A model generated the notes under the pieces. That model searched no databases. It was given only the letters and a program-made list of their open reading frames with translations, and was not told the origin of the DNA. From Deltaproteobacteria bacterium (GTDB lineage Bacteria > Desulfobacterota > GWC2-55-46 > DRQE01), in NCBI GenBank assembly GCA_030631875.1, contig DAOVKH010000112.1, forward strand, positions 1 through 6,007: DNA of 6,007 bases, given 5' to 3'. Within the stretch, counting starts at the first letter, position 1. Each line of letters opens with the position of its first letter. Below, piece by piece: positions 1-6,007 of the stretch. Made by a program: the position numbers and the translations under genes.

Positions 1-945
1 GAGATTAAGAAGGCAAAGCGCATAGTCGTCGTATCGCACGTCGGCCCTGAGGCCGATGCCGTCGGCTCTTTGCTTGGCATGACACTATCCCTGCGTGAGA
101 TGGGCAAAGAGGTCGTTCCTTACCTGGAAGACCCCGTGCCTGCACTCTGTAAGTTCCTGCCCGGAAGCGAAACTATTACGCATTCATTCGAAGGTGTCGA
201 GGCGGTAGACCTAACGATCGCCGTCGATTGTGGTCAATTGGAGAGACTCGGTAAGGGGCTGGTGGCATTTGAGGGGAAGGGCACGGTACTTAACCTTGAC
301 CACCACAGGACGAACGACTATTTTGGTAAAGTTAATCTGGTATTACCGGATGCCAGTGCCGCAGGAGAGATTGTTTATGATGTGCTAAAGGCCGGCAATC
401 TGCCTATAACGAAGGATGTTGCCGTAAACCTATTCTCTGCCATGCATACAGATACAGGGTCTTTCAGATATGCCTCTGCTTCTGCCGATGCCTTTAGAAA
501 GGCCGGAGAGCTTGTGGCTTACGGCGTAGAGCCGGAGCTTGTCTCTCAGAACTTTTACGAAAACCTGCCGCTCGTAAGGGTTAAGATGCTCGCCAAGGTC
601 TTGGCGACACTCGAAGTCCTTGAGGACGGTAAGCTGGCAATTCTGCACATAACCCAAGAGATGCTCGATAGCGAAGGTGCGACGCGCGACGTCGTAGACG
701 GCTTCGTGGATTACGCTCGCTCCATAAACGGAGTAGAGGTTGGAGTGCTCATTCGTCAAGCAATATCGGACGGCGATGAAGATCTGTTTAAGGTTAGCTT
801 CAGGTCAAAGGGGCGTGTCGATGTATCGAAGATATCGGAGTCCTTTGGCGGCGGTGGCCATAGTGCGGCCGCGGGGTGTGTCCTTGAAGGCACACTCAAA
901 GAGGTTCGCGATATAGTCGTTAAAGCCGTCAATGGTGCCTTATAG
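1..945 (+). CDS. nrnA: DHH/DHHA1-family oligoribonuclease / pAp phosphatase (NrnA type), 5'-partial
   Basis: The frame is open from the first base and gives 314 residues; NrnA proteins are usually about 310-330, so only some 10-15 N-terminal residues are probably missing. A methionine or TTG inside the frame is not the true start, because motif I lies before it. Residues numbered from the window edge: motif I is H13-V-G-P-E17-A-D19-A-V-G-S, motif II is D76-C-G, motif III is D100-H-H, and motif IV is D151-T-G. The C-terminal DHHA1 domain has an FRSKG segment and the substrate-binding GGGGH loop (H287). By family knowledge this is a cytoplasmic, Mn-dependent enzyme that degrades 2-5-mer RNAs and dephosphorylates pAp, complementing PNPase encoded downstream. 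The first motif I aspartate is glutamate here. Cyclic-dinucleotide (GdpP-like) enzymes share the core but have extra N-terminal domains; activity on pGpG or c-di-AMP-derived pApA cannot be excluded. Position just before truB fits the rbfA-nrnA-truB order. Confidence 0.93.
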   Translation, partial: EIKKAKRIVVVSHVGPEADAVGSLLGMTLSLREMGKEVVPYLEDPVPALCKFLPGSETITHSFEGVEAVDLTIAVDCGQLERLGKGLVAFEGKGTVLNLDHHRTNDYFGKVNLVLPDASAAGEIVYDVLKAGNLPITKDVAVNLFSAMHTDTGSFRYASASADAFRKAGELVAYGVEPELVSQNFYENLPLVRVKMLAKVLATLEVLEDGKLAILHITQEMLDSEGATRDVVDGFVDYARSINGVEVGVLIRQAISDGDEDLFKVSFRSKGRVDVSKISESFGGGGHSAAAGCVLEGTLKEVRDIVVKAVNGAL

Positions 946-951
946 GATAAT

Positions 952-1674
952 ATGGACGGCGTACTTGTAATAGATAAACCTGAGGGAATTACCTCGCACG
1001 ATGTTGTATCAAGGGTCAAGCGCAGGCTTGGCGCACGCAAGGTCGGGCACTTGGGTACTTTAGACCCGATAGCCACGGGCGTATTGGTGCTCGTCATAGA
1101 CGGTGCTACAAAGCACGCCGAAGCACTTCAGGGCGGTCACAAAGGCTATGAGGCTACCGTCAGGCTTGGTCAAGCGACCGACTCATATGACAGAGAGGGA
1201 GTCGTTACCTCTGAGGCAGACGTTACGGGCTTAACCGAAGCTAAGGTCAAAGAGGCGTTGGATGGTTTCTTAGGTTCTCAGATGCAGACCCCGCCGATGT
1301 TCTCGGCAGTAAAGAAGAACGGTGTGCCGCTATATAAGTTGGCACGTGAGGGCAAGGTCGTAGAACGCGCCCCAAAGGAGATAGAGGTCTTCTCCATTGA
1401 GATGACGGCCTTTGAATTACCGCTCGTTAAGTTTACGGTCGTAGCCTCGCGAGGTACTTATATCAGGAGTATATGCCACGATCTGGGCGAGCGTTTAGGT
1501 GTAGGAGCGCACTTGGTCGAGCTTAGGCGCACCCTGAGCGGAGAGTTTTCTATAGAGCAGGCCGTATCAAGCGAGCTGTCTCGTAGTGAGCTAATGGAAG
1601 CCATATTGCCATTAAAAGAGGTTATAGCCGATAAGGCTCAAAAAACTTCTGAAATAGACGGCGCGAGCGGCTAA
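952..1674 (+). CDS. truB: tRNA pseudouridine(55) synthase TruB, short form without PUA domain
   Basis: A 240-residue protein that converts U55 in the T-loop of tRNAs to pseudouridine. It opens with the family signature VLVIDKPEGITSHDVV, followed by KVGHLGTLDPIATGVL, in which D38 is the catalytic aspartate. K64-G-Y66 matches the conserved substrate-stacking segment, and SRGTYIRS (residues 166-173) is the conserved arginine-containing strand near the active site. An LRR-T-SG-F segment closes the catalytic fold. E. coli and Bacillus TruB are roughly 310 residues. This one ends soon after the ILPLKEVI segment (near residue 220) and lacks the C-terminal PUA-like domain. The remaining tail, rich in charged and small residues, looks disordered. 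No PUA remnant can follow, because only 109 AT-rich bases separate it from rpsO, so the short form looks native. The ATG lies 6 bases after the nrnA stop, with a modest AGGA (944-947) overlapping that stop; translational coupling is likely. Confidence 0.96.
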   Translation: MDGVLVIDKPEGITSHDVVSRVKRRLGARKVGHLGTLDPIATGVLVLVIDGATKHAEALQGGHKGYEATVRLGQATDSYDREGVVTSEADVTGLTEAKVKEALDGFLGSQMQTPPMFSAVKKNGVPLYKLAREGKVVERAPKEIEVFSIEMTAFELPLVKFTVVASRGTYIRSICHDLGERLGVGAHLVELRRTLSGEFSIEQAVSSELSRSELMEAILPLKEVIADKAQKTSEIDGASG

Positions 1675-1701
1675 ATTGTTGCTCTGAGGCGATATTTTGC
1701 T

Positions 1702-1729
1702 TTGCAGAACGGGCATTTAGTGCTAATAT
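1702..1729 (+). promoter_or_regulatory. Candidate sigma70-type extended -10 promoter for rpsO(-pnp)
   Basis: TTGCAG (1702-1707) is separated by 16 bases from TAATAT (1724-1729), which is preceded by TG at the extended -10 position (1721-1722). Transcription would start near 1736, giving a leader of about 48 bases that is A-rich and looks unstructured. E. coli rpsO also has its own promoter just downstream of truB, so the position is sensible. No clear terminator for the upstream nrnA-truB transcript is visible in this gap, so read-through probably adds to expression. This is a pattern match only. Confidence 0.5.
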
Positions 1730-1764
1730 TTAGAATACAAAAAATAAAAAAAGCTAAAGGAATC

Positions 1765-1774
1765 AAGGAGGAGG
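1765..1774 (+). promoter_or_regulatory. Strong Shine-Dalgarno of rpsO
   Basis: AAGGAGGAGG ends 9 bases before the rpsO ATG and is the strongest ribosome-binding site in the window, which suits a highly expressed ribosomal protein. The purine run continues towards the start codon, and the stretch before it is A-rich, so the site should be open. Confidence 0.85.
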
Positions 1775-1783
1775 AGAGAATAG

Positions 1784-2050
1784 ATGTTTACGGCAGAGGA
1801 TAAGAGTAAGATTGTAGATAAGTTTAAGACACATGATGGAGATACCGGTTCACCGGAGGTGCAGGTCGCACTCCTGACCGGACGCATACTTTACCTCGAT
1901 ACGCACCTGAAGGAGCACCGTGCGGATCACCATTCCAGACGAGGCCTTCTTAAGATGGTCGGACGCCGCAGAAGGCTTCTCGATTACCTTAAGGGTAAAG
2001 ACCTTGATCGTTACAAGAAGCTTATAGCCGAACTCGGACTCAGGAAGTAG
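1784..2050 (+). CDS. rpsO: 30S ribosomal protein S15
   Basis: An 88-residue protein, the normal length for S15 (89 in E. coli). It is a primary 16S rRNA-binding protein that nucleates assembly of the 30S platform by binding the three-way junction of helices 20-22, and it contributes to an intersubunit bridge. The sequence is canonical: [16 protein letters not shown] forms the second helix, [16 protein letters not shown] carries the RNA-contacting H41, D48 and S51 (numbered with Met1), and [10 protein letters not shown] with the terminal AELGLRK completes the fold. The ATG is set by the strong Shine-Dalgarno at 1765-1774. The gene sits between truB and pnp as in most bacteria and probably shares a transcript with pnp, because the 107 bases between them show no standard terminator. 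In E. coli and some other bacteria S15 represses its own translation by binding a structured leader; no equivalent structure is evident here. Confidence 0.98.
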   Translation: MFTAEDKSKIVDKFKTHDGDTGSPEVQVALLTGRILYLDTHLKEHRADHHSRRGLLKMVGRRRRLLDYLKGKDLDRYKKLIAELGLRK

Positions 2051-2060
2051 TCTGTAGAGA

Positions 2061-2103
2061 GCCTTAAGTGTCTTTGGATATCTTATCGGAGAACACTTCT
2101 GGC
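2061..2103 (+). other. Long imperfect hairpin in the rpsO-pnp intergenic region (possible RNase III / PNPase control site)
   Basis: The transcript can fold as follows: GCC (2061-2063) with GGC (2101-2103), a 2x2 internal loop, AAGUGU (2066-2071) with ACACUU (2093-2098), a C/A mismatch, UUU (2073-2075) with GAG (2089-2091; one U-A and two G-U pairs), a G/G mismatch, then GAUA (2077-2080) with UAUC (2084-2087) around a UCU loop. That is 16 pairs in one irregular rod. There is no U-tract directly after it; the nearest is CTTTT about 12 bases on, so it does not look like a simple terminator. In E. coli the pnp leader holds a long stem-loop that RNase III cuts, after which PNPase represses its own mRNA. 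The position here matches; the function is inferred. Confidence 0.5.
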
Positions 2104-2139
2104 ATAGGTCTGTCGCTTTTAGGAATTTAAAACTATAAA

Positions 2140-2144
2140 AGGAG
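2140..2144 (+). promoter_or_regulatory. Shine-Dalgarno of pnp
   Basis: AGGAG after an A-run is the only good ribosome-binding site before pnp. Its end lies 3 bases before GTG (2148), 6 before TTG (2151) and 12 before ATG (2157). The spacing alone favours TTG, while start-codon preference and family alignment favour ATG, so this site leaves the start ambiguous. Confidence 0.7.
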
Positions 2145-2156
2145 TTTGTGTTGATT

Positions 2157-4262
2157 ATGTTTAAAACATATGAGATAGAGTACGGAGGCAAGCCGTTCGT
2201 AATGGAGTTTGGCAAGATGGCCAAGCAAACAGGCGGCTCTTGTACGGTAAGGTACGGCGAGACGGTAGTGCTCGTTACGGCGTGTCGTGCGCCCAAGGCA
2301 TCGATTGGTGTTGATTTTATGCCGCTTACGGCCAATTATCAGGAGATGACTTACGCCGCAGGTAAGATTCCCGGCGGTTTCTTTAAGCGCGAGGGGCGTC
2401 CGACCGAGCGTGAGGTTCTTTGTTCAAGGCTTATAGACAGGCCAATTCGTCCGCTCTTCGTTGACGGATATTCGCATGAAACTCAGGTCGTGGCTACTGT
2501 AATGTCCTTAGATAGCGAGCACCCGGCAGAGGTTGCCGCCATGATAGGCGCATCCGTTGCGCTCGGTATATCGGATATACCTTTCTGTGGCCCGATAGCG
2601 TGTATAAGGGTTGGTCGCATAGATGGTAAGTTCGTTGCGAATCCGTCAATGAGCGAGTTCGCGGGCAGTGATATCGATCTGCTCGTCGCAGGCTCTGAGG
2701 GAAGCATTGCCATGGTCGAGGGTGGAGCCGAAGGCGCAAGCGAGGCCGATATGGTCGCGGCTCTTATGTTCGCTCAGGAAGCTATGAAGCCGATGATAGA
2801 GCTTCAAAAGACTATTATCGCCGAACTCGGTAAAGATAAGCTCGTAATAGAGCCTCCGAAGGTCGATGAGGACTTAAAGGCCAAGGTTAAGGAAATATCA
2901 GAGGCCGGTCTTACAGAAGCCCTCAACATACCTACGAAGATGGAGCGTTATGCCCGTGTAGCTGAGGTAAAGGCAGAGCTTATAGCCGCTCTTGGTGAGG
3001 ATTACGCAGATAGAGAAAAAGAGGCCAAGGGTCTCTTCGGCGGACTTAAGTCCGATATAATGCGTAAGACTATAATCTCGGAGAAGGTACGCGTCGACGG
3101 CAGAGACCCTGTGACGGTTCGCGATATAACCTGCGAGGTAGGCATGCTTCCGCGCGCTCACGGTTCTGCGCTATTCACACGCGGCGAGACTCAGGCCATG
3201 GTCGTAACGACACTTGGCACTTCAGACGATGAGCAGAGGATTGATGCCCTACTTGGTTGGGAGTATAAGTCCTTCATGCTTCACTATAACTTCCCGCCGT
3301 GGTCCGTTGGCGAGGTAAGGTTCTTGAGAGGTCCCGGCAGGCGTGAGATTGGTCACGGTGCTTTGGCCGAGAGAGCTGTCGTTAAGGTAATGCCCGGAGA
3401 GGACGCAGAGTTCCCGTACACAATGCGTGTCGTCTCTGAGATACTCGAAAGTAACGGTTCTTCTTCAATGGCAAGTGTCTGCGGAGCGTCGTTGGCTTTG
3501 ATGGATGCAGGTGTGCCGATAAAGGGGCACGTTGCAGGTATCGCAATGGGTCTTGTCAAGGAAGGTGATGACTACGTCATACTCTCCGACATACTCGGCG
3601 ACGAAGACCATATCGGAGATATGGACTTTAAGGTAGCAGGTACGAAGGACGGCATAACCGCTCTTCAGATGGATATAAAGATAGCAGGCGTTACGGCCGA
3701 GCTAATGAGCGAAGCTCTCGATCAGGCAAAGGTCGGTCGTCTTACGATACTCTCGACGATGGAAGCCGCACTTCCGACGCACCGTGATGAACTATCCGAG
3801 CACGCGCCACGCATCATAACAATACAAGTAAAGCAGGAGAGAATAAAGGACGTAATCGGCCCCGGCGGTAAGAACATAAAGGGTATCGTTCAGGAGACGG
3901 GAGTTAAGATTAACATAGACGACGCAGGTATCGTAAGTATCGCTTCGAGCGATGATGCCGCCGCTTCCGCCGCAGTTAAGATGGTCAAGGACTTAACTCG
4001 TGAGGCAGAAGTTGGTAAGCTTTACATGGGTACGGTTCGTAAGATCATGGACTTCGGCGCATTCGTAGAGATATTCCCGGGAACAGACGGCCTTGTTCAC
4101 GTATCTCAGCTTGCCAAAGAGCGTGTAGAGAACGTAACCGATATCTTGAAAGAGGGCGACAAGGTTCTCGTCAAGGTACTTGAGGTAGATAGGGGCGGTA
4201 AGATTAGGCTTTCGAGGAAAGAAGCCCTCGGTCTGACACTACCCGAAGAAGACGAAGATTAG
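2157..4262 (+). CDS. pnp: Polyribonucleotide nucleotidyltransferase (PNPase)
   Basis: From the ATG this encodes 701 residues (704 from GTG 2148); E. coli PNPase has 711. It degrades RNA 3'-5' by phosphorolysis, releasing nucleoside diphosphates, and can add tails in reverse; it works as a cytoplasmic trimer, often in a degradosome. Domains in order (numbered from ATG): first RNase PH-like domain, about 5-140, with the [10 protein letters not shown] loop and [12 protein letters not shown]; an all-helical linker, about 235-300; second, catalytic RNase PH domain, about 305-530, with [16 protein letters not shown] and metal-binding D482 and D488 in [17 protein letters not shown] domain, about 545-605, with GPGG at 568-571; S1 domain, about 620-690, beginning [20 protein letters not shown]. 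The C-terminus ends soon after S1 in a short acidic tail. All expected catalytic and RNA-binding elements are intact. The upstream hairpin and cotranscription with rpsO suggest autoregulation. The exact start is uncertain (GTG 2148, TTG 2151 or ATG 2157). Confidence 0.97.
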   Translation: MFKTYEIEYGGKPFVMEFGKMAKQTGGSCTVRYGETVVLVTACRAPKASIGVDFMPLTANYQEMTYAAGKIPGGFFKREGRPTEREVLCSRLIDRPIRPLFVDGYSHETQVVATVMSLDSEHPAEVAAMIGASVALGISDIPFCGPIACIRVGRIDGKFVANPSMSEFAGSDIDLLVAGSEGSIAMVEGGAEGASEADMVAALMFAQEAMKPMIELQKTIIAELGKDKLVIEPPKVDEDLKAKVKEISEAGLTEALNIPTKMERYARVAEVKAELIAALGEDYADREKEAKGLFGGLKSDIMRKTIISEKVRVDGRDPVTVRDITCEVGMLPRAHGSALFTRGETQAMVVTTLGTSDDEQRIDALLGWEYKSFMLHYNFPPWSVGEVRFLRGPGRREIGHGALAERAVVKVMPGEDAEFPYTMRVVSEILESNGSSSMASVCGASLALMDAGVPIKGHVAGIAMGLVKEGDDYVILSDILGDEDHIGDMDFKVAGTKDGITALQMDIKIAGVTAELMSEALDQAKVGRLTILSTMEAALPTHRDELSEHAPRIITIQVKQERIKDVIGPGGKNIKGIVQETGVKINIDDAGIVSIASSDDAAASAAVKMVKDLTREAEVGKLYMGTVRKIMDFGAFVEIFPGTDGLVHVSQLAKERVENVTDILKEGDKVLVKVLEVDRGGKIRLSRKEALGLTLPEEDED

Positions 4263-4290
4263 TCTTCTAACTTAATAACACTTATCATAT

Positions 4291-4336
4291 GACCGTCCGA
4301 TACCGCACGATCTAAGTGCGGTATCGTTTGTCGGTC
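4291..4336 (+). terminator. Two-tier inverted repeat after pnp; candidate weak terminator or 3'-stabilising hairpin
   Basis: CGATACCGCAC (4298-4308) and GTGCGGTATCG (4316-4326) form a perfect 11-bp stem with a 7-base loop. Around it, GACCG (4291-4295) pairs with CGGTC (4332-4336) as an outer 5-bp stem, leaving 2 and 5 unpaired bases. The inner stem is followed by TTTGT, a short and broken U-tract, so termination may be partial. The repeat lies 28 bases after the pnp stop and ends 20 bases before the M16 start, so it could end the rpsO-pnp transcript, protect its 3' end, or reduce read-through into the peptidase gene. Confidence 0.5.
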
Positions 4337-4356
4337 TTAGTGCGGGACTATAACCT

Positions 4357-5643
4357 ATGGCTCGTATCCAGAGAACCCTTCTAAATAACGGCATTAAGGT
4401 CGTCACCGAACATATGGATGATATGGAATCATCCTCTGTCGGCATATGGGTGAAGACCGGCTCCAGAGACGAACTCCCAAAAGAGAACGGCATATCGCAC
4501 TTTATAGAGCATATGTTATTTAAAGGTACGGCCAAGCGCAGTGCCTTTGATATAGCGGCCTCAATAGAATCTGTCGGCGGCGTGCTGAATGCCTTTACCG
4601 GTAAGGAGTATACCTGTTTCTACGCGAAGGTACTTAACAAAGATATTCCTTTGGCAGTCGATGTATTGACAGATATGTTCCTTAATTCTGCCTTCAAGGC
4701 CTCGGAGATAGAGCGTGAAAAGCTCGTCGTCTGTCAGGAGATAAAGATGGTAGATGATACGCCGGACGACGTCGTGCATGACCTCTTCATGAAGGGGATG
4801 TGGGGCGCTAAGGGCGAGCTTGGGACTCCGATACTCGGTACGAGTAAGACGGTCTCGGCATTTACAAGCGATGCGATTAGCGGTTATATGGGTAGACGCT
4901 ATCAGGGCAGCAACGTACTCATCACGGCCGCCGGAGGTATAAAGCACGATAAGATATTAAAGTTATTTGATAAGGCCATGAAGTCTGTGGCAAAGGGCGA
5001 CACTCTCTCAGAAAAGCCGACACAGCGCAGAAAGCCCTCTGTCATGCAGGAGTCATTCAGTAGTGTGAACCTGATCAAGCGCGACTTGGAGCAGGTGCAT
5101 ATGTGCCTCGGAGTTCCGGCCGTAGAGCAGGCCGATAAAGACCGCTATAAGCTATACCTCTTAAATACCATACTCGGCTCCGGCATGAGTTCGCGCTTAT
5201 TCCAGGAGGTCAGAGAGAAGCGAGGTCTTGCCTATTCGGTATACTCATACTTAAACCTTATGCGCGGAGCAGGTGCGCTTACCGTATACGCGGGAACCGT
5301 TAAGAAGGACTTTAAGCGTGTCATAGCTCTCGTCACAAAAGAATTAAGGCGCATGGGCAAGGACATTACGCCAAAGACTCTTAAGTGCGCAAAAGACCAA
5401 CTGAAGGGCGGCATACTTCTTGGTCTTGAGACGAGCGACAGTCGCATGAATAAACTCGCGCGCGATGAGATATACTTTGGCAAGAGTCTTTCGATAAAAG
5501 AGATAGTATCTAATATAGACGCAGTCACACCGGTGCAGATAAAGAATATGGCAAAGCGGTTATTCGTACCTTCGAGGATGACGCTCGCCGCAGTCGGCAG
5601 GGTTACTAAGCGTGATCTTCCCGAGTGGTTAAAGCGTAAGTAG
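4357..5643 (+). CDS. M16-family zinc metallopeptidase (pitrilysin / processing-peptidase-like, M16B)
   Basis: A 428-residue protein, typical for single-unit bacterial M16B peptidases (about 410-430). The N-terminal domain has the inverted zinc motif H48-F-I-E51-H52, with E51 as catalytic base, and the third zinc ligand E128 in VVCQEIKMVDD, at the usual 76-residue distance. LLNNGIKVVTE near the start and GGVLNAFTGKEYTCFYAKVL also match the family. The C-terminal domain carries the active-site R289 and Y296 in KRGLAYSVYSYL, so both halves of the composite site are in one chain and a homodimer that closes over short peptides is expected. No signal peptide or membrane segment is visible, so it is probably cytoplasmic. 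The ATG matches the family N-terminus, but the ribosome-binding site is poor (only GCGGGA, 4342-4347). Relatives include B. subtilis MlpA (YmxG) near pnpA and the mitochondrial processing peptidase. The natural substrate cannot be read from the sequence. Confidence 0.94.
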   Translation: MARIQRTLLNNGIKVVTEHMDDMESSSVGIWVKTGSRDELPKENGISHFIEHMLFKGTAKRSAFDIAASIESVGGVLNAFTGKEYTCFYAKVLNKDIPLAVDVLTDMFLNSAFKASEIEREKLVVCQEIKMVDDTPDDVVHDLFMKGMWGAKGELGTPILGTSKTVSAFTSDAISGYMGRRYQGSNVLITAAGGIKHDKILKLFDKAMKSVAKGDTLSEKPTQRRKPSVMQESFSSVNLIKRDLEQVHMCLGVPAVEQADKDRYKLYLLNTILGSGMSSRLFQEVREKRGLAYSVYSYLNLMRGAGALTVYAGTVKKDFKRVIALVTKELRRMGKDITPKTLKCAKDQLKGGILLGLETSDSRMNKLARDEIYFGKSLSIKEIVSNIDAVTPVQIKNMAKRLFVPSRMTLAAVGRVTKRDLPEWLKRK

Positions 5644-5676
5644 ACGACCCCTTACCCGTAAAGATGAAAGGTCTTT

Positions 5677-5681
5677 GGTGA
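5677..5681 (+). promoter_or_regulatory. Shine-Dalgarno of the response regulator gene
   Basis: GGTGA lies 6 bases before the ATG at 5688, well placed for initiation and complementary to the 16S rRNA tail. It supports this start. The rest of the 44-base gap shows no convincing promoter or terminator; AAAGA (5660-5664) and TCTTT (5672-5676) could form only a 5-bp AT-rich stem. Confidence 0.6.
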
Positions 5682-5687
5682 AATAAT

Positions 5688-6007
5688 ATGAAGGCACTCG
5701 TAGTTGAGGATGAAAAGAAGGTAGCAAGCTTTATCAAGCGCGGCTTTGAGCAAGAGGGCTACGCCGTAGATCTCGCCGAGGACGGCGTTAAGGGCGAGGC
5801 TATGGCAGAGAGCGGCAACTATGATATAATAATACTTGATATAATGCTCCCTTCAAAGAACGGCATAGACGTACTTGAGTGCTTGAAGAGTAAGGGGGTT
5901 GCAACACCTGTGATACTCTTGACGGCTCGCGATACAGTCGAAGACAGGGTGAAGGGCTTAAACCTCGGAGCCGACGATTACCTGACAAAGCCATTTGCAT
6001 TTGAAGA
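5688..6007 (+). CDS. Response regulator, OmpR/PhoB-type receiver domain, 3'-partial
   Basis: The frame is open to the window end and gives 106 residues, covering most of a CheY-like receiver domain. Its key residues are all present: acidic E7 and D8 for metal binding, phosphoacceptor D51 in IIILDIMLP, switch residue T79 in ILLTAR, Y98 in GADDYLTKPF, and invariant K101. The LDIMLPSKNGIDVL and LTARD..EDRV.GL.LGADDYL.KPF segments are typical of the OmpR/PhoB subfamily, so a winged-helix DNA-binding domain and usually a partner histidine kinase gene are expected beyond the edge, but neither is visible. The start is supported by GGTGA and a receiver beginning MKALVVEDE. It lies 44 bases after the M16 gene on the same strand and could be cotranscribed with it. 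Isoleucine codons here are mostly ATA, as in the neighbours, so there is no sign of recent acquisition. The signal and target genes are unknown. Confidence 0.93.
   Translation, partial: MKALVVEDEKKVASFIKRGFEQEGYAVDLAEDGVKGEAMAESGNYDIIILDIMLPSKNGIDVLECLKSKGVATPVILLTARDTVEDRVKGLNLGADDYLTKPFAFE

Noticed and set aside
1736..1783. S15 autoregulatory leader (pseudoknot or three-way junction) before rpsO
   Set aside because: The predicted leader is short, A- and purine-rich, and has no complementary segments able to form the known S15-binding structures.
1675..1783. Frameshifted remains of a TruB PUA-like domain after the truB stop
   Set aside because: The gap is only 109 bases, AT-rich and non-coding in character, too short for the missing domain and occupied by promoter-like sequence.
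1850..2335. An antisense open frame of about 160 codons across rpsO and the start of pnp, and several smaller antisense frames under nrnA, pnp and the M16 gene
   Set aside because: All lie opposite clearly conserved genes, show no recognisable family motifs, and are low-complexity or basic shadow translations.
4328..4354. TTGTCG-15-TATAAC as a promoter for the M16 gene
   Set aside because: The -10 hexamer would sit 2 bases before the ATG, putting the transcription start inside the coding region, and the -35 overlaps the inverted repeat. A chance match is more likely.
5660..5676. AAAGA/TCTTT hairpin before the response regulator as a terminator or regulatory stem
   Set aside because: The stem is only 5 bp, AT-rich, with a 7-base loop and no U-tract; it is expected by chance.
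1..6007. CRISPR arrays, insertion sequences, tRNA genes, toxin-antitoxin or defence genes
   Set aside because: No regularly spaced repeats, terminal inverted repeats, transposase motifs, tRNA cloverleafs or defence-domain signatures were seen. Gene content is conserved housekeeping with uniform codon use.

Overview
This window is a compact, entirely plus-strand run of bacterial housekeeping genes, with a signalling gene starting at the right edge. In order it holds: the nearly complete 3' part of a DHH-family nanoRNase/pAp phosphatase gene (nrnA type), truB, rpsO, pnp, an M16 zinc-peptidase gene, and the receiver domain of an OmpR/PhoB-type response regulator cut off by the window end. The nrnA-truB-rpsO-pnp order is the classic distal part of the bacterial nusA-infB-rbfA cluster. 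An M16 peptidase next to or near pnp is also common, for example pnpA-ylxY-mlpA in Bacillus subtilis.

Organism: a free-living bacterium with base composition near 50% GC. Isoleucine is read mostly from ATA, even in pnp, which is uncommon for this GC content. The nrnA-truB-rpsO-pnp-M16 layout and a TruB without a C-terminal PUA-like domain would suit a deltaproteobacterial (Desulfobacterota) or Nitrospirota-like lineage. This is only a weak inference; nothing here fixes the taxon.

Layout: nrnA and truB are 6 bases apart and probably cotranscribed. A 109-base AT-rich gap follows, with a good candidate extended -10 promoter and a very strong Shine-Dalgarno for rpsO. The rpsO-pnp gap of about 100 bases can fold into a long imperfect hairpin, in the place where E. 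coli pnp mRNA carries its RNase III-processed autoregulatory stem-loop. pnp is followed by a near-perfect two-tier inverted repeat (an 11-bp stem inside a 5-bp outer stem), then the M16 gene. A 44-base gap separates that from the response regulator.

Function: TruB (tRNA modification), S15 (30S assembly), PNPase (3'-5' RNA decay) and the NrnA-type enzyme (clearing the short oligonucleotides left by RNases such as PNPase) together form a translation and RNA-turnover block. The M16 peptidase and the response regulator are functionally separate additions. I see no CRISPR, mobile element, tRNA, rRNA or new defence system. The points most worth a second look are the two intergenic RNA structures, the PUA-less TruB, the pnp start and the response regulator next to the M16 gene.
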